Under the pieces are notes generated by a model, which saw nothing but the letters and a program-made list of their open reading frames with translations, was not told the DNA's origin and searched no databases. Shown here piece by piece: positions 16,031 through 25,282 of a stretch of DNA of 64,000 bases (position 1 is its first letter; every line of letters starts with the position of its first letter). The stretch covers positions 62,001 through 126,000 of the forward strand of contig WPHV01000010.1 in assembly GCA_009744235.1 (NCBI GenBank), read 5' to 3'. The position numbers and the translations under genes were made by a program. Source of the DNA: Gillisella vitis (GTDB lineage Bacteria; Pseudomonadota; Alphaproteobacteria; Rhizobiales; Rhizobiaceae).

Positions 16031-16408
16031 CTATTGCAGCAGTGCCGCCACCGTGCCGCCCATCAGCAGCAGAAAGGCAATGACCCAGGAAATCAGCGCG
16101 CCGGGACCGCGCTTTTTTGCGTCGGCATAATATTCAGCGGCATAGAGCACCCGTGCGCCTGTCCAGCACAGGCCCAGCAACCCAGCCAGCTGGTCGGACA
16201 GGTAAAAGCCGAAGAGCCAGAGCGACGGCAGGAAGAAAACCAATTGCTCGGCGGTGTTCTGTTGAACCCGGTAAATCCGCTCGAAATTCTCATCGCCTGT
16301 CATCTTCGGTGCCTTGACCCCAAATTGCTGGCGCGCCCGGGCGACCTTGATGAAGAACCAGTTATAGGCGATCAGCGCCATGAACGTGGCAAGGACTGTA
16401 AAGCGCAT
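16031..16408 (-). CDS. MAPEG-family membrane protein
   Basis: A 125-residue protein with four predicted membrane helices: FTVLATFMALIAYNWFFIKV, LVFFLPSLWLFGFYLS, LAGLLGLCWTGARVLYAAEYY and ISWVIAFLLLMGGTVAALL. The MAPEG motif is seen as FERIYRVQQNTAEQLVFFLPSLWLFG. Eukaryotic members act on glutathione or eicosanoids; bacterial members are usually of unknown substrate. It is convergent with the DksA-like gene, 27 bp away. Confidence 0.85.
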   Translation of the reverse strand: MRFTVLATFMALIAYNWFFIKVARARQQFGVKAPKMTGDENFERIYRVQQNTAEQLVFFLPSLWLFGFYLSDQLAGLLGLCWTGARVLYAAEYYADAKKRGPGALISWVIAFLLLMGGTVAALLQ

Positions 16409-16779
16409 GGGTGCTTCCTGACTGGGTGCGAGGACGGCAGTTCCGCGGACAGAACCGTTAACTGTCCAACAGCTTTATCCGCAAACGGTTTAAGCCCGGT
16501 TGATGACGGCGCAAGCCTTGGCATTCGGCGCATATAGTTCAGGCCTTGACACTGCAATGGTCGATCGAAGAACGGCAGCTGGCCGTCTTGCCAACGCGAT
16601 GGAGTTGACGCATCATGGTCACCACAGGTTGCGGTGTGTGGCCGTCATAGACATAAATTTGACCGGATCGTCGGGCTGATCAGGCTTATATGAAGACGAC
16701 GAGACAGGCGACATTATCTGGCAATCATTCTCGGTTATGCTGTCGGCAGATATTTTAATTTCTTGGGTTGATCATAACG
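16409..16779. other. 371-bp divergent spacer
   Basis: This spacer separates the MAPEG gene and the hemolysin III gene, which diverge. I see no gene. TTGATCATAA just before 16780 is only half of an FNR box and is not called. Both promoters must lie here. Confidence 0.4.
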
Positions 16780-17430
16780 ATGGAAGAATTCCGCTTCGGG
16801 CGACACTATGATTTTCACGAATTGCTGGCCGATGGCATCGTGCATGGTGTCGGCGTGGTGTTTGCGCTGGTTGGCGTAACCGCGCTGATCTTCTATGCCA
16901 CGGTGTTTACCAGCTTTGGCGAGATTGCCGCCAGCTGGATCTATGGTCTTGGCTTGGTGCTCGCGCTTGGCTGTTCCTTCACCTACAATATGTGGCCGCG
17001 CTCGACCTTCAAAAGCTATTTACGACGGCTGGATCATTCGGCGATTTTCGTGCTGATCGCCGCCACCTATACGCCCTTTCTGGAACGCGGTGCCGATGAA
17101 CCGGCCATTCTCTGTCTGTTGATCGGCATCTGGCTGACGGCGATAACAGGTATCTTTCTGAAATGCCGCTATCCGGGTCGCTACGACCGGTTGGCCATCC
17201 TGCTGTATCTGGCCATGGGCTGGAGCGGCGTGCTGGCGCTGGAGCCGATTTCCGAGCGGCTGCCGCCCGTCACCATGGTGCTGATCTTCATCGGCGGCAT
17301 TCTTTATTCAGCCGGCGTGATCTTTCACGTCTGGCAGCGGTTGCGGTTTCAAAACGCCATCTGGCACGGTTTCGTGGTGGCTGCGGCTGCCGTGCATTAT
17401 TCCGCCGTGGTTACCGCCATCGGGTCTTGA
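16780..17430 (+). CDS. trhA: Hemolysin III / TrhA-family membrane protein
   Basis: A 216-residue protein from ATG 16780. It has seven predicted helices, e.g. GIVHGVGVVFALVGVTALIFYA, ASWIYGLGLVLALGCSFTYNMW and TMVLIFIGGILYSAGVIFHVW. The PAQR/hemolysin III ligands are visible: DGIVHG with its histidine, LRRLDHSAIF, and the C-terminal IWHGFVVAAAAVHYSAV. Family members are putative zinc-dependent membrane hydrolases; bacterial TrhA affects membrane-energy homeostasis. It stands between the stress cluster and the Crp/Fnr gene, with which it is convergent. Confidence 0.88.
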   Translation: MEEFRFGRHYDFHELLADGIVHGVGVVFALVGVTALIFYATVFTSFGEIAASWIYGLGLVLALGCSFTYNMWPRSTFKSYLRRLDHSAIFVLIAATYTPFLERGADEPAILCLLIGIWLTAITGIFLKCRYPGRYDRLAILLYLAMGWSGVLALEPISERLPPVTMVLIFIGGILYSAGVIFHVWQRLRFQNAIWHGFVVAAAAVHYSAVVTAIGS

Positions 17431-17530
17431 GGCGGTGCGGCTGTATAGCCGAGAAAGTCAGAGTTGGCGATATCATGTTGACCTCTCGGAGATCAGCCGT
17501 TTCGTCGCGCTTCGGCAATGCGCCAGTCCC

Positions 17531-18262
17531 TCAGCCGATACCTGAAAAGTCGATCAGTTTTTTCATGCTTATCTCGAGCTTCCTCGGCCCCTTTCGCTGG
17601 ACAAGGCCGTTTTTTTCCAGCAGCGCAAAAGTGCGTGACACTGATTCTACCGAGGTCCCAAGATAGTCCGCAATATCGTAGCGCGACATCGGAAGCGATA
17701 AGGTCGAGCTTTCACGGTCAAAATAGCGATCATGGTCCGAGCAGTCTACTAAAAACGCGGCTAGGCGTTGTGGCAGCTCCAATTGTCCGATTGTGATGGT
17801 GTGTCGTTGCGCGGTCCGAATTTCGTGGACCGCCTTGACGAAGAAACCCTGCTGAATCCTCGGATTTTCCAGAAGGAATTTCTCCAGCTTGCGGAACGGA
17901 AAGCGGTATACGGAGCAGGGTGTTACCGCCTCTGACGAGTTAACGTACAGTCCCGTCTCCGCCAGACCAAAGATATCGCCTGGCCAGTAAAACGCCACGA
18001 TCTGCCGTTGACCATCCTTCAGCGAGTGACAGGCCTGAACGACTCCCTCGATAAGCAAATAGAGGAAATCTGCGGGTTCACCTTGCGACAATATCTCTAA
18101 TTTCGCCGTGCGATACTCTATGATTTCTCCCAGTCGCCCAAGTTCGTACTGTTCATGTGGGCTTAGGACGATATGCTCCGCGTTCTCATCTCGCTGCGGC
18201 GACCATACAGGCGTTGCTCTGATTTGGAGTGGCGGTCGGCTAGCGGGCGAAGAAAGGCTCAT
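17531..18262 (-). CDS. Crp/Fnr-family regulator of FixK/FNR specificity
   Basis: A 243-residue regulator. Residues ~35-150 form a cyclic-nucleotide-type beta-barrel (EILSQGEPADFLYLLIEGVVQACHSLKDGQRQIVAFYWPGDIFGL). The dimer helix follows, then an HTH at ~185-220 (LPMSRYDIADYLGTSVESVSRTFALLEKNGLV). The recognition helix has E-S-V-S-R, the ExxSR pattern that reads TTGAT half-sites. The N-terminus lacks the four cysteines of oxygen-sensing FNR, so it resembles FixK rather than FnrN. The perfect box at 15153 is a plausible target. The signal is unknown. The gene is convergent with trhA and single. Confidence 0.88.
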   Translation of the reverse strand: MSLSSPASRPPLQIRATPVWSPQRDENAEHIVLSPHEQYELGRLGEIIEYRTAKLEILSQGEPADFLYLLIEGVVQACHSLKDGQRQIVAFYWPGDIFGLAETGLYVNSSEAVTPCSVYRFPFRKLEKFLLENPRIQQGFFVKAVHEIRTAQRHTITIGQLELPQRLAAFLVDCSDHDRYFDRESSTLSLPMSRYDIADYLGTSVESVSRTFALLEKNGLVQRKGPRKLEISMKKLIDFSGIG

Positions 18263-18838
18263 GTGTTACATTCTTGCAAGGAGGAAAATTAGAACTGATT
18301 TTTACCGCTGCTTAGGAAGGTCTAAAGAATAATTTTCGCGGGTACGGCGCTGCATGATGGAACGATTTATTGTGGAAGCCAACACTAACCATTTCCGAAA
18401 AAAACCATTCCAAAGAGAATAACGCGAATAGTTTCTTGACGTTTCTTTACATTTTCGGAAGAAGAGCGAAAATATGCAAAATTCGATGCCACATTGCGGA
18501 AAATCTCGACGCAAGATCGACCTTGCGCTGTGATATCAGCCTTTATCCGAGCTCAGATCCTTTACAACAGCGTCCGCCCATATCGCAAGGACGATGTTTA
18601 CTCCGCAAAAGCGACATCAAGGCTTGGGATATTGTTTTTGGTTCAGTCAAATGACTGTCCTATCCAAAAAGTTGAATTTGATCCGTTCTTCCATTTCGAG
18701 TTGGGGTATTGACCAGTTGCGGAAAGGCCCTTGTCGGGAGCGCCATACGAGGGGTCATTGAAGACGACAAATCCTATTTCCGTGCATGGTTTTCTGCGTT
18801 AGGACTGTGCGTATCCTATGTCTGTTTCAGGGCTTCTC
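18263..18838. other. 576-bp spacer between divergent genes
   Basis: The stretch separates the Crp/Fnr gene from the acetyltransferase gene. It is AT-richer than its neighbours. I found no supportable gene, no FNR box and no terminator. Confidence 0.4.
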
Positions 18839-19345
18839 ATGACCACACAGCACGTCATCCGCGACGGCACCGAAGCGGATCTTGCCGCTATTGTCGAGAT
18901 TTACAACCACGCCGTCGAGCATACGACCGCCATCTGGAACGAGGCGCTGATCGATGTCGACAATCGCCGTGTCTGGCTGGAACTGCGCCGGGCCAAAGGC
19001 TTTCCGGTCCTTGTGGCTGAAGTGGATGGCCGTGTTGCGGGCTATGCATCCTATGGCGATTGGCGGGCTTTTGATGGCTATCGCCATACGGTTGAGCACT
19101 CGGTCTATATCGACAAGGACCATCGCGGCGCGGGGCTTGGCAAGGCGTTGATGCAGGCGTTGATCGAGCGTGCCAAAGCCGGAAATGTGCATGTGATGAT
19201 CGCCGCCATCGAGGCCGGAAACGCGGCCTCGATTGCCCTGCACGAAAAGCTCGGCTTCCGTCTGGTCGGCATCCACCGCGAGGTCGGCACCAAATTCGGC
19301 CGCTGGCTGGATCTGGCGGCGATGGAACTGATGATTGTGCGTTGA
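18839..19345 (+). CDS. GNAT N-acetyltransferase (phosphinothricin/methionine-sulfoximine type)
   Basis: A 168-residue acetyltransferase starting at ATG 18839. The acetyl-CoA loop is EHSVYIDKDHRGAGLGKALMQALIERAK (R-G-x-G-x-G/A) and the C-terminal fold signature is NAASIALHEKLGFRLVGIHREVGTKFGRWLDLAAMELM. The closest named group is the YncA/MddA/Pat group, which acetylates methionine sulfoximine, methionine sulfone or phosphinothricin. The motif GRWLDLAAMELM is typical of that group. It likely detoxifies glutamine-synthetase inhibitors. Its stop touches the convergent next gene. Confidence 0.87.
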   Translation: MTTQHVIRDGTEADLAAIVEIYNHAVEHTTAIWNEALIDVDNRRVWLELRRAKGFPVLVAEVDGRVAGYASYGDWRAFDGYRHTVEHSVYIDKDHRGAGLGKALMQALIERAKAGNVHVMIAAIEAGNAASIALHEKLGFRLVGIHREVGTKFGRWLDLAAMELMIVR

Positions 19346-20083
19346 TTACTCGATCCTGGCCCGCACCATCTCGCCGCGAATGGTAATGGCGGGGTGGGCG
19401 CCCGGCGTATTGGGCAGGGCGCTGTCGATATAGGAGGCGGTGGCCTCGACCAGATAGCTGATCGATGTGGGGGTGAGGAAGCGCAGGGTGGCGTCCATCA
19501 TCCGGCCGGACAGAAGGATGGTTTCATCCTTGCTGATGGTCTTGAAGAACGCCTGTACTCGCAGCGCTGCGCCTGAAACATCCAGCGTGCTCGCATGGCC
19601 GTCCAGAGTGAAATCCCCGGCATCGGCCCGCACATTGATGGTGGAAAAATCACCGTTAAGCCCGATACGGGCGGCTTTCTGGCGGATCAGCACGGCAGAT
19701 TGCGGACGCAGATTGGCCTTGAGCTTTATGGTGCAGTCCGACCAGTCGAAATAGCGCGACAGATCGGCGACATCGACAACCAGAGTGTCTTTATCGATAT
19801 GCATCCGGCCACTGTCCGCGCAGTCGCGGGCATACCAGCCGGATTGCCAGAGCGACCCCCAGCCGTCGCGCTCGCCTGTGAGGGTGGCGGTTAGCGGCCT
19901 GTCTGGATCAGTGGTTACGGAAATCAGGCTGGCGGCGCCGTCGACGCGCAGTTTGGAAATGGCCGACAGGTCGAGCGGCGCGCCAATCGGCACATCGTGC
20001 CGCCATAGCGCCATGGCCCGATCCATGGCGGCGATGCAAACAAGTCCTGCGGCAATGCCAAGCACGATCACACGTTTTTTCAT
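19346..20083 (-). CDS. Hypothetical exported protein, DUF4097/DUF2807-like
   Basis: A 245-residue protein with an N-terminal signal or anchor (KKRVIVLGIAAGLVCIAAMDRAMA). The rest is beta-strand-rich, with repeating short strands such as LRVDGAASLISVTT, IGLNGDFSTINVRADAGDFTLDGHASTLDVSGAALRVQAF and GRMMDATLRFL. This pattern suggests a right-handed beta-helix like the putative auto-transporter adhesin DUF2807 or DUF4097 proteins; the assignment is tentative. Two cysteines (RDCADSG, DWSDCTI) could pair. It probably works in the periplasm. The stop codon abuts that of the acetyltransferase. Confidence 0.7.
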   Translation of the reverse strand: MKKRVIVLGIAAGLVCIAAMDRAMALWRHDVPIGAPLDLSAISKLRVDGAASLISVTTDPDRPLTATLTGERDGWGSLWQSGWYARDCADSGRMHIDKDTLVVDVADLSRYFDWSDCTIKLKANLRPQSAVLIRQKAARIGLNGDFSTINVRADAGDFTLDGHASTLDVSGAALRVQAFFKTISKDETILLSGRMMDATLRFLTPTSISYLVEATASYIDSALPNTPGAHPAITIRGEMVRARIE

Positions 20084-20252
20084 GGGTCTTCACTCCGATG
20101 GATTGCGATGCGCCAATCTTTGCCAAGGGAGGGAATGCTGCGACCTGAAACACGTTTCCGGTCGTCGCCGATCATGATCGGGGGTATAACAGTCGCAAGA
20201 AATGCCCCATGCAATCGCTCAGAAATTCACCTCGCTCAACGATTCCTGTCCC

Positions 20253-21341
20253 ATGATCTTTCTGCCGATTTCCTTTTTCGTCGCCCTGCTGCTTGTGACC
20301 CTGTTGATCCGTATGCTGCGGCAGGACGATGCCCCGGCCTCCGCGAAGCCTTTCCTGCTGCTGTTGGCGGTCATGGCGGCGCAATCGGTTCTGGTCGGCT
20401 TGCGCTGGGGCTATGGCATGATGCTGGTCATGCCAGCCATGTCGGTTCTGGCGACGGTTATCCCGCCTTTGAGCTTTCTGGCCTTTCGCAGCCTGACCTC
20501 GACCCGTGCGGAACGTCAGGATCGTGGTTTGTCGCATGTCAATTGGCTGCATGCCCTGCCAGCTGCCATCGTGCTGGTGCTGAGCAGTGCGGGCGGTGGG
20601 CCAATCGACGCCATTATCATCCTCACCTTCCTGGCCTATGGACTGGCGCTGCTCTGGCTGGCGCGGCTGGGGCCGGACGGGCTGACGGCCTCGCGGTTGG
20701 ACGGGGCGCTTCGGTCCTACCGTGCCCTGCAATGCATGGCAGCGTCGCTGCTGGCCTCAGCGGCTGCCGATGTCGTCATCAGCCTCGACTTTGCCTTTGG
20801 CGGCGGCCGTCATGCGGCAACCGTCGTCTCGGCTTTCATGACCCTGATCCTTCTGGCGCTCGGCTTTGCTGCGTCGCTGGCCGAAAGTGGCGCCTCTTCA
20901 GATGAAGGCACCTCTTCAGATGACAAGGGGCGTGAAGAGGAGCGAGCGGGGGACACAGGCGACAAGCCGGTGCCGAGACCCGCGAGCGAGGAGGACGCGC
21001 GGATTGCCAGCGCGCTGGCAGCGATGATGGTGGAAAAACAGCTCTACAAGGATGTGGACCTGAACCTTGGCCGGCTGGCGCGTCGCCTGAGCCTGTCCGC
21101 AAGATCCGTGTCAAATGCCGTCAACAGGGTGCATGGCATGAGTGTTTCGCAGTATGTCAACAATCACCGCGTGACGGAGGCCTGCCGGCTGCTACGACAC
21201 AGCGATGCACCGATTACCAGAATCGTCTTTGAGGCCGGTTTTATGACCAAGTCCAATTTCAATCGGGAATTTCTGCGGGTTACGGGCCAAAGCCCCAGTG
21301 CCTGGCGGCGGCAGGAGACGATCACGCAAGCGTGTGCATAG
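20253..21341 (+). CDS. Membrane-anchored AraC-family regulator
   Basis: I chose ATG 20253 (MIFLPISFFVALLLVTLLIRMLRQDDAP), which gives 362 residues and a hydrophobic start; an ATG at 20202 in the same frame lacks a good ribosome site. The N-terminal ~220 residues hold six or seven membrane helices. A charged linker (SSDEGTSSDDKGREEERAGD) leads to an AraC HTH pair at about 250-350: LNLGRLARRLSLSARSVSNAVNRVHGMSVSQYVNNHRVTEACRLL and ITRIVFEAGFMTKSNFNREFLRVTGQSPSAWRR. It should sense something at the membrane and control genes in response. The target is unknown. It diverges from the exported-protein gene. Confidence 0.85.
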   Translation: MIFLPISFFVALLLVTLLIRMLRQDDAPASAKPFLLLLAVMAAQSVLVGLRWGYGMMLVMPAMSVLATVIPPLSFLAFRSLTSTRAERQDRGLSHVNWLHALPAAIVLVLSSAGGGPIDAIIILTFLAYGLALLWLARLGPDGLTASRLDGALRSYRALQCMAASLLASAAADVVISLDFAFGGGRHAATVVSAFMTLILLALGFAASLAESGASSDEGTSSDDKGREEERAGDTGDKPVPRPASEEDARIASALAAMMVEKQLYKDVDLNLGRLARRLSLSARSVSNAVNRVHGMSVSQYVNNHRVTEACRLLRHSDAPITRIVFEAGFMTKSNFNREFLRVTGQSPSAWRRQETITQACA

Positions 21342-21477
21342 TCGCGCTGGGCAAGCCAACCAAGGACGATTTGCCGGGATTGGGCTGATATTGGGATCGG
21401 GCTGATATCAGCAATCATAAAGCAAAATTCCGCAAGCCTTATGAGGCCCACGGAATTGATTTCTGATTATCGAAGGC

Positions 21478-21522
21478 ATGAATGCCAACTCGAAGATGCG
21501 TGAGCATCTTCGAGACTTGGTC
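21478..21522 (-). repeat. Hairpin-repeat relic next to mucR
   Basis: TCGAAGATGC (21490-21499), loop GTGA, GCATCTTCGA (21504-21513), then GACTTGGTCTTA. It matches the third hairpin and the CTTGGTATTA end of the larger elements at 53079 and 63685. Read on the minus strand it lies 9 bp past the mucR stop codon, where it could stabilise or end the transcript. Confidence 0.65.
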
Positions 21523-21954
21523 TTACTTGGCGCGGCGGCGGCGCTGGCCCAGGCCCATTTCCTTGGCGAGGCGCGAGCGGGCTTCCGCATAGGCGGGCGC
21601 AACCATCGGGTAATCGACGGGAAGGTCCCATTTCTCGCGATATTCTTCCGGGCTCAAGGTGTGATGGGTCATCAAGTGACGCTTCAGCGACTTGAACGAG
21701 CCACCACATTCCAGGCAGATGATCTGGTCGCCCTGAATCGACTTGCGAACGGCAACGGCAGGCTTCTGCTTTTCGACCACGGATACCACTGGCACCGGTG
21801 AAGATGTATTGGACAATGCGGTATGCACATCCGAAATCAGGTGGCTGATGTCCCCGATTGGTACAACATGGTTGCTGACATACGCTGCAACGATATCTGC
21901 CGTCAGTTCGACCAGAAGATCGTTTCCTGACGATCCAAATGCCGTTTCACTCAT
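21523..21954 (-). CDS. mucR: Ros/MucR-family zinc-finger regulator
   Basis: A 143-residue protein. The C-terminal zinc finger has C80, C83, H93 and H97/H98 ([20 protein letters not shown]), with the family sequence [37 protein letters not shown] after it. The N-terminal third ([34 protein letters not shown]) is the oligomerisation region. MucR/Ros proteins are global repressors that bind AT-rich DNA in an H-NS-like manner. In Rhizobiaceae they control exopolysaccharide, motility and, in Agrobacterium, virulence-related genes, and repress their own gene. The 413-bp AT-rich upstream region carries a dyad that may be an autoregulatory site. Confidence 0.93.
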   Translation of the reverse strand: MSETAFGSSGNDLLVELTADIVAAYVSNHVVPIGDISHLISDVHTALSNTSSPVPVVSVVEKQKPAVAVRKSIQGDQIICLECGGSFKSLKRHLMTHHTLSPEEYREKWDLPVDYPMVAPAYAEARSRLAKEMGLGQRRRRAK

Positions 21955-22016
21955 TTTTTTCTCCTGTCATATGTCTGCCTGACGGTTCGTTTGCCACCCA
22001 CCGCCGACACTGAATT

Positions 22017-22037
22017 CAAACCAGTTTGACTGGTTTG
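22017..22037. promoter_or_regulatory. Dyad upstream of mucR
   Basis: CAAACCAG (22017-22024), spacer TTTGA, CTGGTTTG (22030-22037): perfect 8-bp arms 63 bp before the mucR start. It may be an autoregulatory operator. The rest of 22038-22367 is AT-rich with no gene seen. Confidence 0.5.
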
Positions 22038-22367
22038 CGTGATACCCCCACATAAAATCCACTGCCAGCCAGCCAGGATGGCAGTGTTATATTAGATATT
22101 TACGCCATTAACCCAAAACTAGTCTCCAAATTCATTGTCCGCCTCTGGTCTACAACCCGGGCGGTTGTATCGGCTAAATACATGCTGCTTTTGAACTAGA
22201 TCGAAATTGAAAACGGTTCAGTGATCCAAATAGTCCTTTTAATGAATTATCAACATCGGGAAAAATGTCCAGTTCCTATTTATCCTAATTCTTGTGCGTG
22301 AAAGAATGTAGATCAGATCAAATATGAATGGCACTCTGCTCTTATGATACTTTTAGAACGGTCTCAT

Positions 22368-22733
22368 TCATAATTTGTTAACTAAGTCCTTCTTGCCGTT
22401 GCCAATGCCGTTGCTCATTTCATCGAGTACGGTCGCCTGGGCCAGGGGATATCCGACATGCCGCGCAGCTTTTGCCAGCAGATGTGCAGAGACCGGCGCT
22501 GTCAGTACAAAGAAGAAAAACCCGCAAAAAGCGCGTGCAAAAACCGACAAATCCCCGGAATTGACGCCAATTGCCAGTAACAGCAGGCCCGATCCCACCG
22601 TTCCGGCCTTGGAGGCTGCATGCATGCGGGTGAACAGGTCCGGCAAACGGTTGAGACCGATTGCCGCGATCACTGCAAAAAACGAACCGCCCAGAATCAA
22701 TACAGATGTTAAAATCGCCGCCGCTATTTCCAT
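22368..22733 (-). CDS. mrpG: Mrp/Pha antiporter subunit G
   Basis: A 121-residue protein with three membrane helices. The N-terminus IAAAILTSVLILGGSFFAVIAAIGLNRLPDLFTRMHAASKAGTVGSGLLLLAIG is the diagnostic MnhG/PhaG sequence (LPDxxTRxHAxxKAxT). It is the last gene of the seven-gene complex that exchanges Na+ or K+ for protons across the inner membrane. Its ATG overlaps the mrpF stop by one base (TAATG), so translation is coupled. The C-terminal extension (DEMSNGIGNGKKDLVNKL) is soluble. Confidence 0.92.
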   Translation of the reverse strand: MEIAAAILTSVLILGGSFFAVIAAIGLNRLPDLFTRMHAASKAGTVGSGLLLLAIGVNSGDLSVFARAFCGFFFFVLTAPVSAHLLAKAARHVGYPLAQATVLDEMSNGIGNGKKDLVNKL

Positions 22734-23161
22734 TAATCTGTTTCCTTTTGGGACATGTGCCTATCCGCGCCACTCCGCTTGCGCCTGCGCTCCATGCGCG
22801 ACTTTTCCACAGCTAATTGTTCGGCTGCCGCCCGAATTGCCGGTTCGGTTTCCGGTGTTTCGCCAATCACGCCGCGCACAAGGATGAATCGCGCAAAGGC
22901 AATGGTGGTCAGAAATCCAACCAGGCCGAGCGAAATGGCAATATCCATGTAGAGCACATAGCCCGACTTGATCGCGAAGACGGCAATAAAGCCGATGACG
23001 ATACCGACCAGCATGTCCAGCGCGATCACCCGGTCGGGCAGGGTTGGGCCACGCATCACCCGGTAGACGGTCAGGAAGAAGGCGATGGCCAGCAACAGCA
23101 GCCCGCCATTGCAGGCATGATGGACGAGGACTTGCGCGGCTGTCATGTCTGAAGGTGTCAT
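22733..23161 (-). CDS. mrpF: Mrp/Pha antiporter subunit F
   Basis: 142 residues from ATG 23161; the frame is open further upstream but that part lies inside mrpE. There are three membrane helices: [38 protein letters not shown] and [22 protein letters not shown]. The motif [13 protein letters not shown] is family-specific. The basic C-terminal tail ([17 protein letters not shown]) is longer than usual for MrpF, which is about 90 residues elsewhere. ATGA overlap with mrpE shows translational coupling. Confidence 0.92.
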   Translation of the reverse strand: MTPSDMTAAQVLVHHACNGGLLLLAIAFFLTVYRVMRGPTLPDRVIALDMLVGIVIGFIAVFAIKSGYVLYMDIAISLGLVGFLTTIAFARFILVRGVIGETPETEPAIRAAAEQLAVEKSRMERRRKRSGADRHMSQKETD

Positions 23162-23631
23162 TGGAACGCCTCGCGGATCTTGCGCTCGAATCCCTCGGCA
23201 ATGTCGCGCCGGGCCGCATCCGGATCGCTGCAATCCAGGGCATGGACATAGAGGATCTTTCGGTCTTCGGATACATCCACCGACAGGGTGCCTGGTGTCA
23301 GCGTGATGAGATTGGCCAGAAGAGTGATTTCGAAGTCGCGCTCGACGCTGAGCGGAAAGGCGAAAATACCGGGCTTGATGTCGAGCCCCGGCGACAGGAC
23401 CATGATCGTTACCTTCCAGGCAGATTTGGCCAGCTCGCTGAGAAACAGCAGCAGCAGGGACAGGATGCGCCACGTTCTGTTGAGATAGGAAACGCCGCCG
23501 ATCTGCTCGCGCAACACGCCGACCATCGCCAGCGACAGCACGAAACCAAACAGAAGATTATGCAGGCTGGCGCTGCCGGTGACCGCTACCCAGATAATGG
23601 CCATCAGCAAGTTGAGGATCAACAGCCTCAT
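23158..23631 (-). CDS. mrpE: Mrp/Pha antiporter subunit E
   Basis: A 157-residue subunit with two or three N-terminal helices ([35 protein letters not shown] and [19 protein letters not shown]). The family cytoplasmic domain follows, with [26 protein letters not shown] sequence seen as [32 protein letters not shown]. It overlaps mrpD by 4 bp and mrpF by 4 bp. Required for assembly of the complex in other bacteria. Confidence 0.93.
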   Translation of the reverse strand: MRLLILNLLMAIIWVAVTGSASLHNLLFGFVLSLAMVGVLREQIGGVSYLNRTWRILSLLLLFLSELAKSAWKVTIMVLSPGLDIKPGIFAFPLSVERDFEITLLANLITLTPGTLSVDVSEDRKILYVHALDCSDPDAARRDIAEGFERKIREAFQ

Positions 23632-25232
23632 GGGCGCGCCTCCGTGGGAAAGACCGAGGTGATATAGGCCGATGGATCGACAAGCCCGACCGCTGCGTCC
23701 TGTGAGAGTGCAATCAACGTTTCAGGAAACAGCCCGAACCAGACAATCAAGCCTGCCAGCAGCAGGATCGGCGCGAGGGATGAGCGGGTTGGCGCAGTAA
23801 GGATTCCTGGATTGGCTTGGTTGGAATTCACGTCTGATTCGTCCCTGGCCGGTTGTGTCCGCCAGAAGGCCAGCAGGAAGACCCGGGCCAGCGCAATCGT
23901 GGTCAGAAAGCCGGATAGCAGGATTGCGCCGGCCATCCACCAGGCGCCGATATCGAGTGCTGCCTTCAACAACATGACCTTTGGCCAGAAGCCGGAAAAC
24001 GGCGGCAGGCCGCTTGCAGCGAAGAACAGCGCCAGCGCCAGGAAGGAAAAGCCCGGAGCTGCGCGGTAAAGGCCAGACATGTCCTGCAGGGCAAAACTGC
24101 CAGTCATCCGCCCGGCTTGGCCGACCACCAGATAGAGCGCTGCCATCAACAGGATCGAGTGCATGGCATAGAAGATCGTCGCGCTGATGCCCTGTACGGC
24201 GCCAATGGCGATACCGGCCAGCATGATGCCGATGCCGGAAATGACGACAAAGCCCATCAGCCGGCGGATGTCAGACTGGCCGAGAGCGCCAACCGCGCCC
24301 AGAACCATGGTGGCGGCGGCAATCACCCCCAGCACCAGGCTCAGTTGCTCACGCTCAATCGGAAACAGCATCACCACGACCCGCAGCAGGCTGTAGATGC
24401 CGACCTTGGTCAGCAGGGCGGCAAACAGTGCCGACACCACGATGCGCGGCGTGTGATAGGAGGCAGGCAACCAGAAATTCAGCGGGAAGGCGGCGGCTTT
24501 CATGGCAAAGGCCAGGGCAAACAGCGTGGCCAGCGTCATCAGCGGGGCGGTATCACGCAAACCATCGGCCTTGCGGGCGATATCGGCCATGTTGAGCGTG
24601 CCGAAACTGGCATAGAGAAAGCCGATGGTGATCAGAAACAGCGTGGTGGCGATCAGGTTGAGCACCGCATATTTCAGCGCGCCGTCGATCTGTTCGCGCT
24701 CTGAACCGAGGATCAACATGCCGAAAGACGAGATCAGCAGCACTTCGAACCAGACATAGAGGTTGAAAATATCGCCGGTCAGGAAGGCACCGGACACCCC
24801 GGCCATCAGCACCAGAAGAAACGGATAGAAACCATAGCGGCGACCGGACGTATTGATATCCGTCAGCCCATAGACGCCGCAGGCCAGGGCGACGATGGCA
24901 GAGATCAGGGCAAACAGCGCCCCGGTGATATCGACGGTGAAGGCAATGCCGAAGGGCGGCAGCCAGCGGCCCATCATCACCGTTAGCGGGCCATCCTTGA
25001 TGACCTCGAGCAGCAGCGCCAGATCGATCAGCACCAGCAGGACCAGCGTGGGAAGGGCAATCATCGGCTGAAGGCGGGTGCGATCACGCAGCATCAAGGC
25101 CACGGCCCCACCTGCCAGACACAGGGCCACCGGCAGGATGGGCAGCCACTGGGCAAACGTGGTCGGTGTCTGCACCGTGGCAGCGGCCAGGGCGGCAGTC
25201 AGAGCCTCGGTATTGGTGGGTGAAACGGCCAT
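23628..25232 (-). CDS. mrpD: Mrp/Pha antiporter subunit D
   Basis: A 534-residue polytopic protein homologous to the NuoN/NuoM proton-channel subunits of complex I. About 14 helices are present. The proton-translocation core is visible: FNLYVWFEVLLISSFGMLIL, with its conserved glutamate, and KAAAFPLNFWLPASYHTPRIVVSALFAALLTKVGIYSLLR, with the key lysines. The loop before the last helix (WRTQPARDESDVNSNQANPGIL) is hydrophilic. With MrpA it forms the ion-moving part of the antiporter. It follows mrpC after 50 bp, the largest gap in the operon. Confidence 0.93.
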   Translation of the reverse strand: MAVSPTNTEALTAALAAATVQTPTTFAQWLPILPVALCLAGGAVALMLRDRTRLQPMIALPTLVLLVLIDLALLLEVIKDGPLTVMMGRWLPPFGIAFTVDITGALFALISAIVALACGVYGLTDINTSGRRYGFYPFLLVLMAGVSGAFLTGDIFNLYVWFEVLLISSFGMLILGSEREQIDGALKYAVLNLIATTLFLITIGFLYASFGTLNMADIARKADGLRDTAPLMTLATLFALAFAMKAAAFPLNFWLPASYHTPRIVVSALFAALLTKVGIYSLLRVVVMLFPIEREQLSLVLGVIAAATMVLGAVGALGQSDIRRLMGFVVISGIGIMLAGIAIGAVQGISATIFYAMHSILLMAALYLVVGQAGRMTGSFALQDMSGLYRAAPGFSFLALALFFAASGLPPFSGFWPKVMLLKAALDIGAWWMAGAILLSGFLTTIALARVFLLAFWRTQPARDESDVNSNQANPGILTAPTRSSLAPILLLAGLIVWFGLFPETLIALSQDAAVGLVDPSAYITSVFPTEARP

Positions 25233-25282
25233 GCGGTTATTTTGGTCTTTCGGTTTAAAGCGTTCGTGTTACCGCGAAATCC

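Noticed and set aside
16768..16781. TTGATCATAACGAT as an FNR box before trhA
   Set aside because: The second half-site ATCAA is missing, and it overlaps the start codon.
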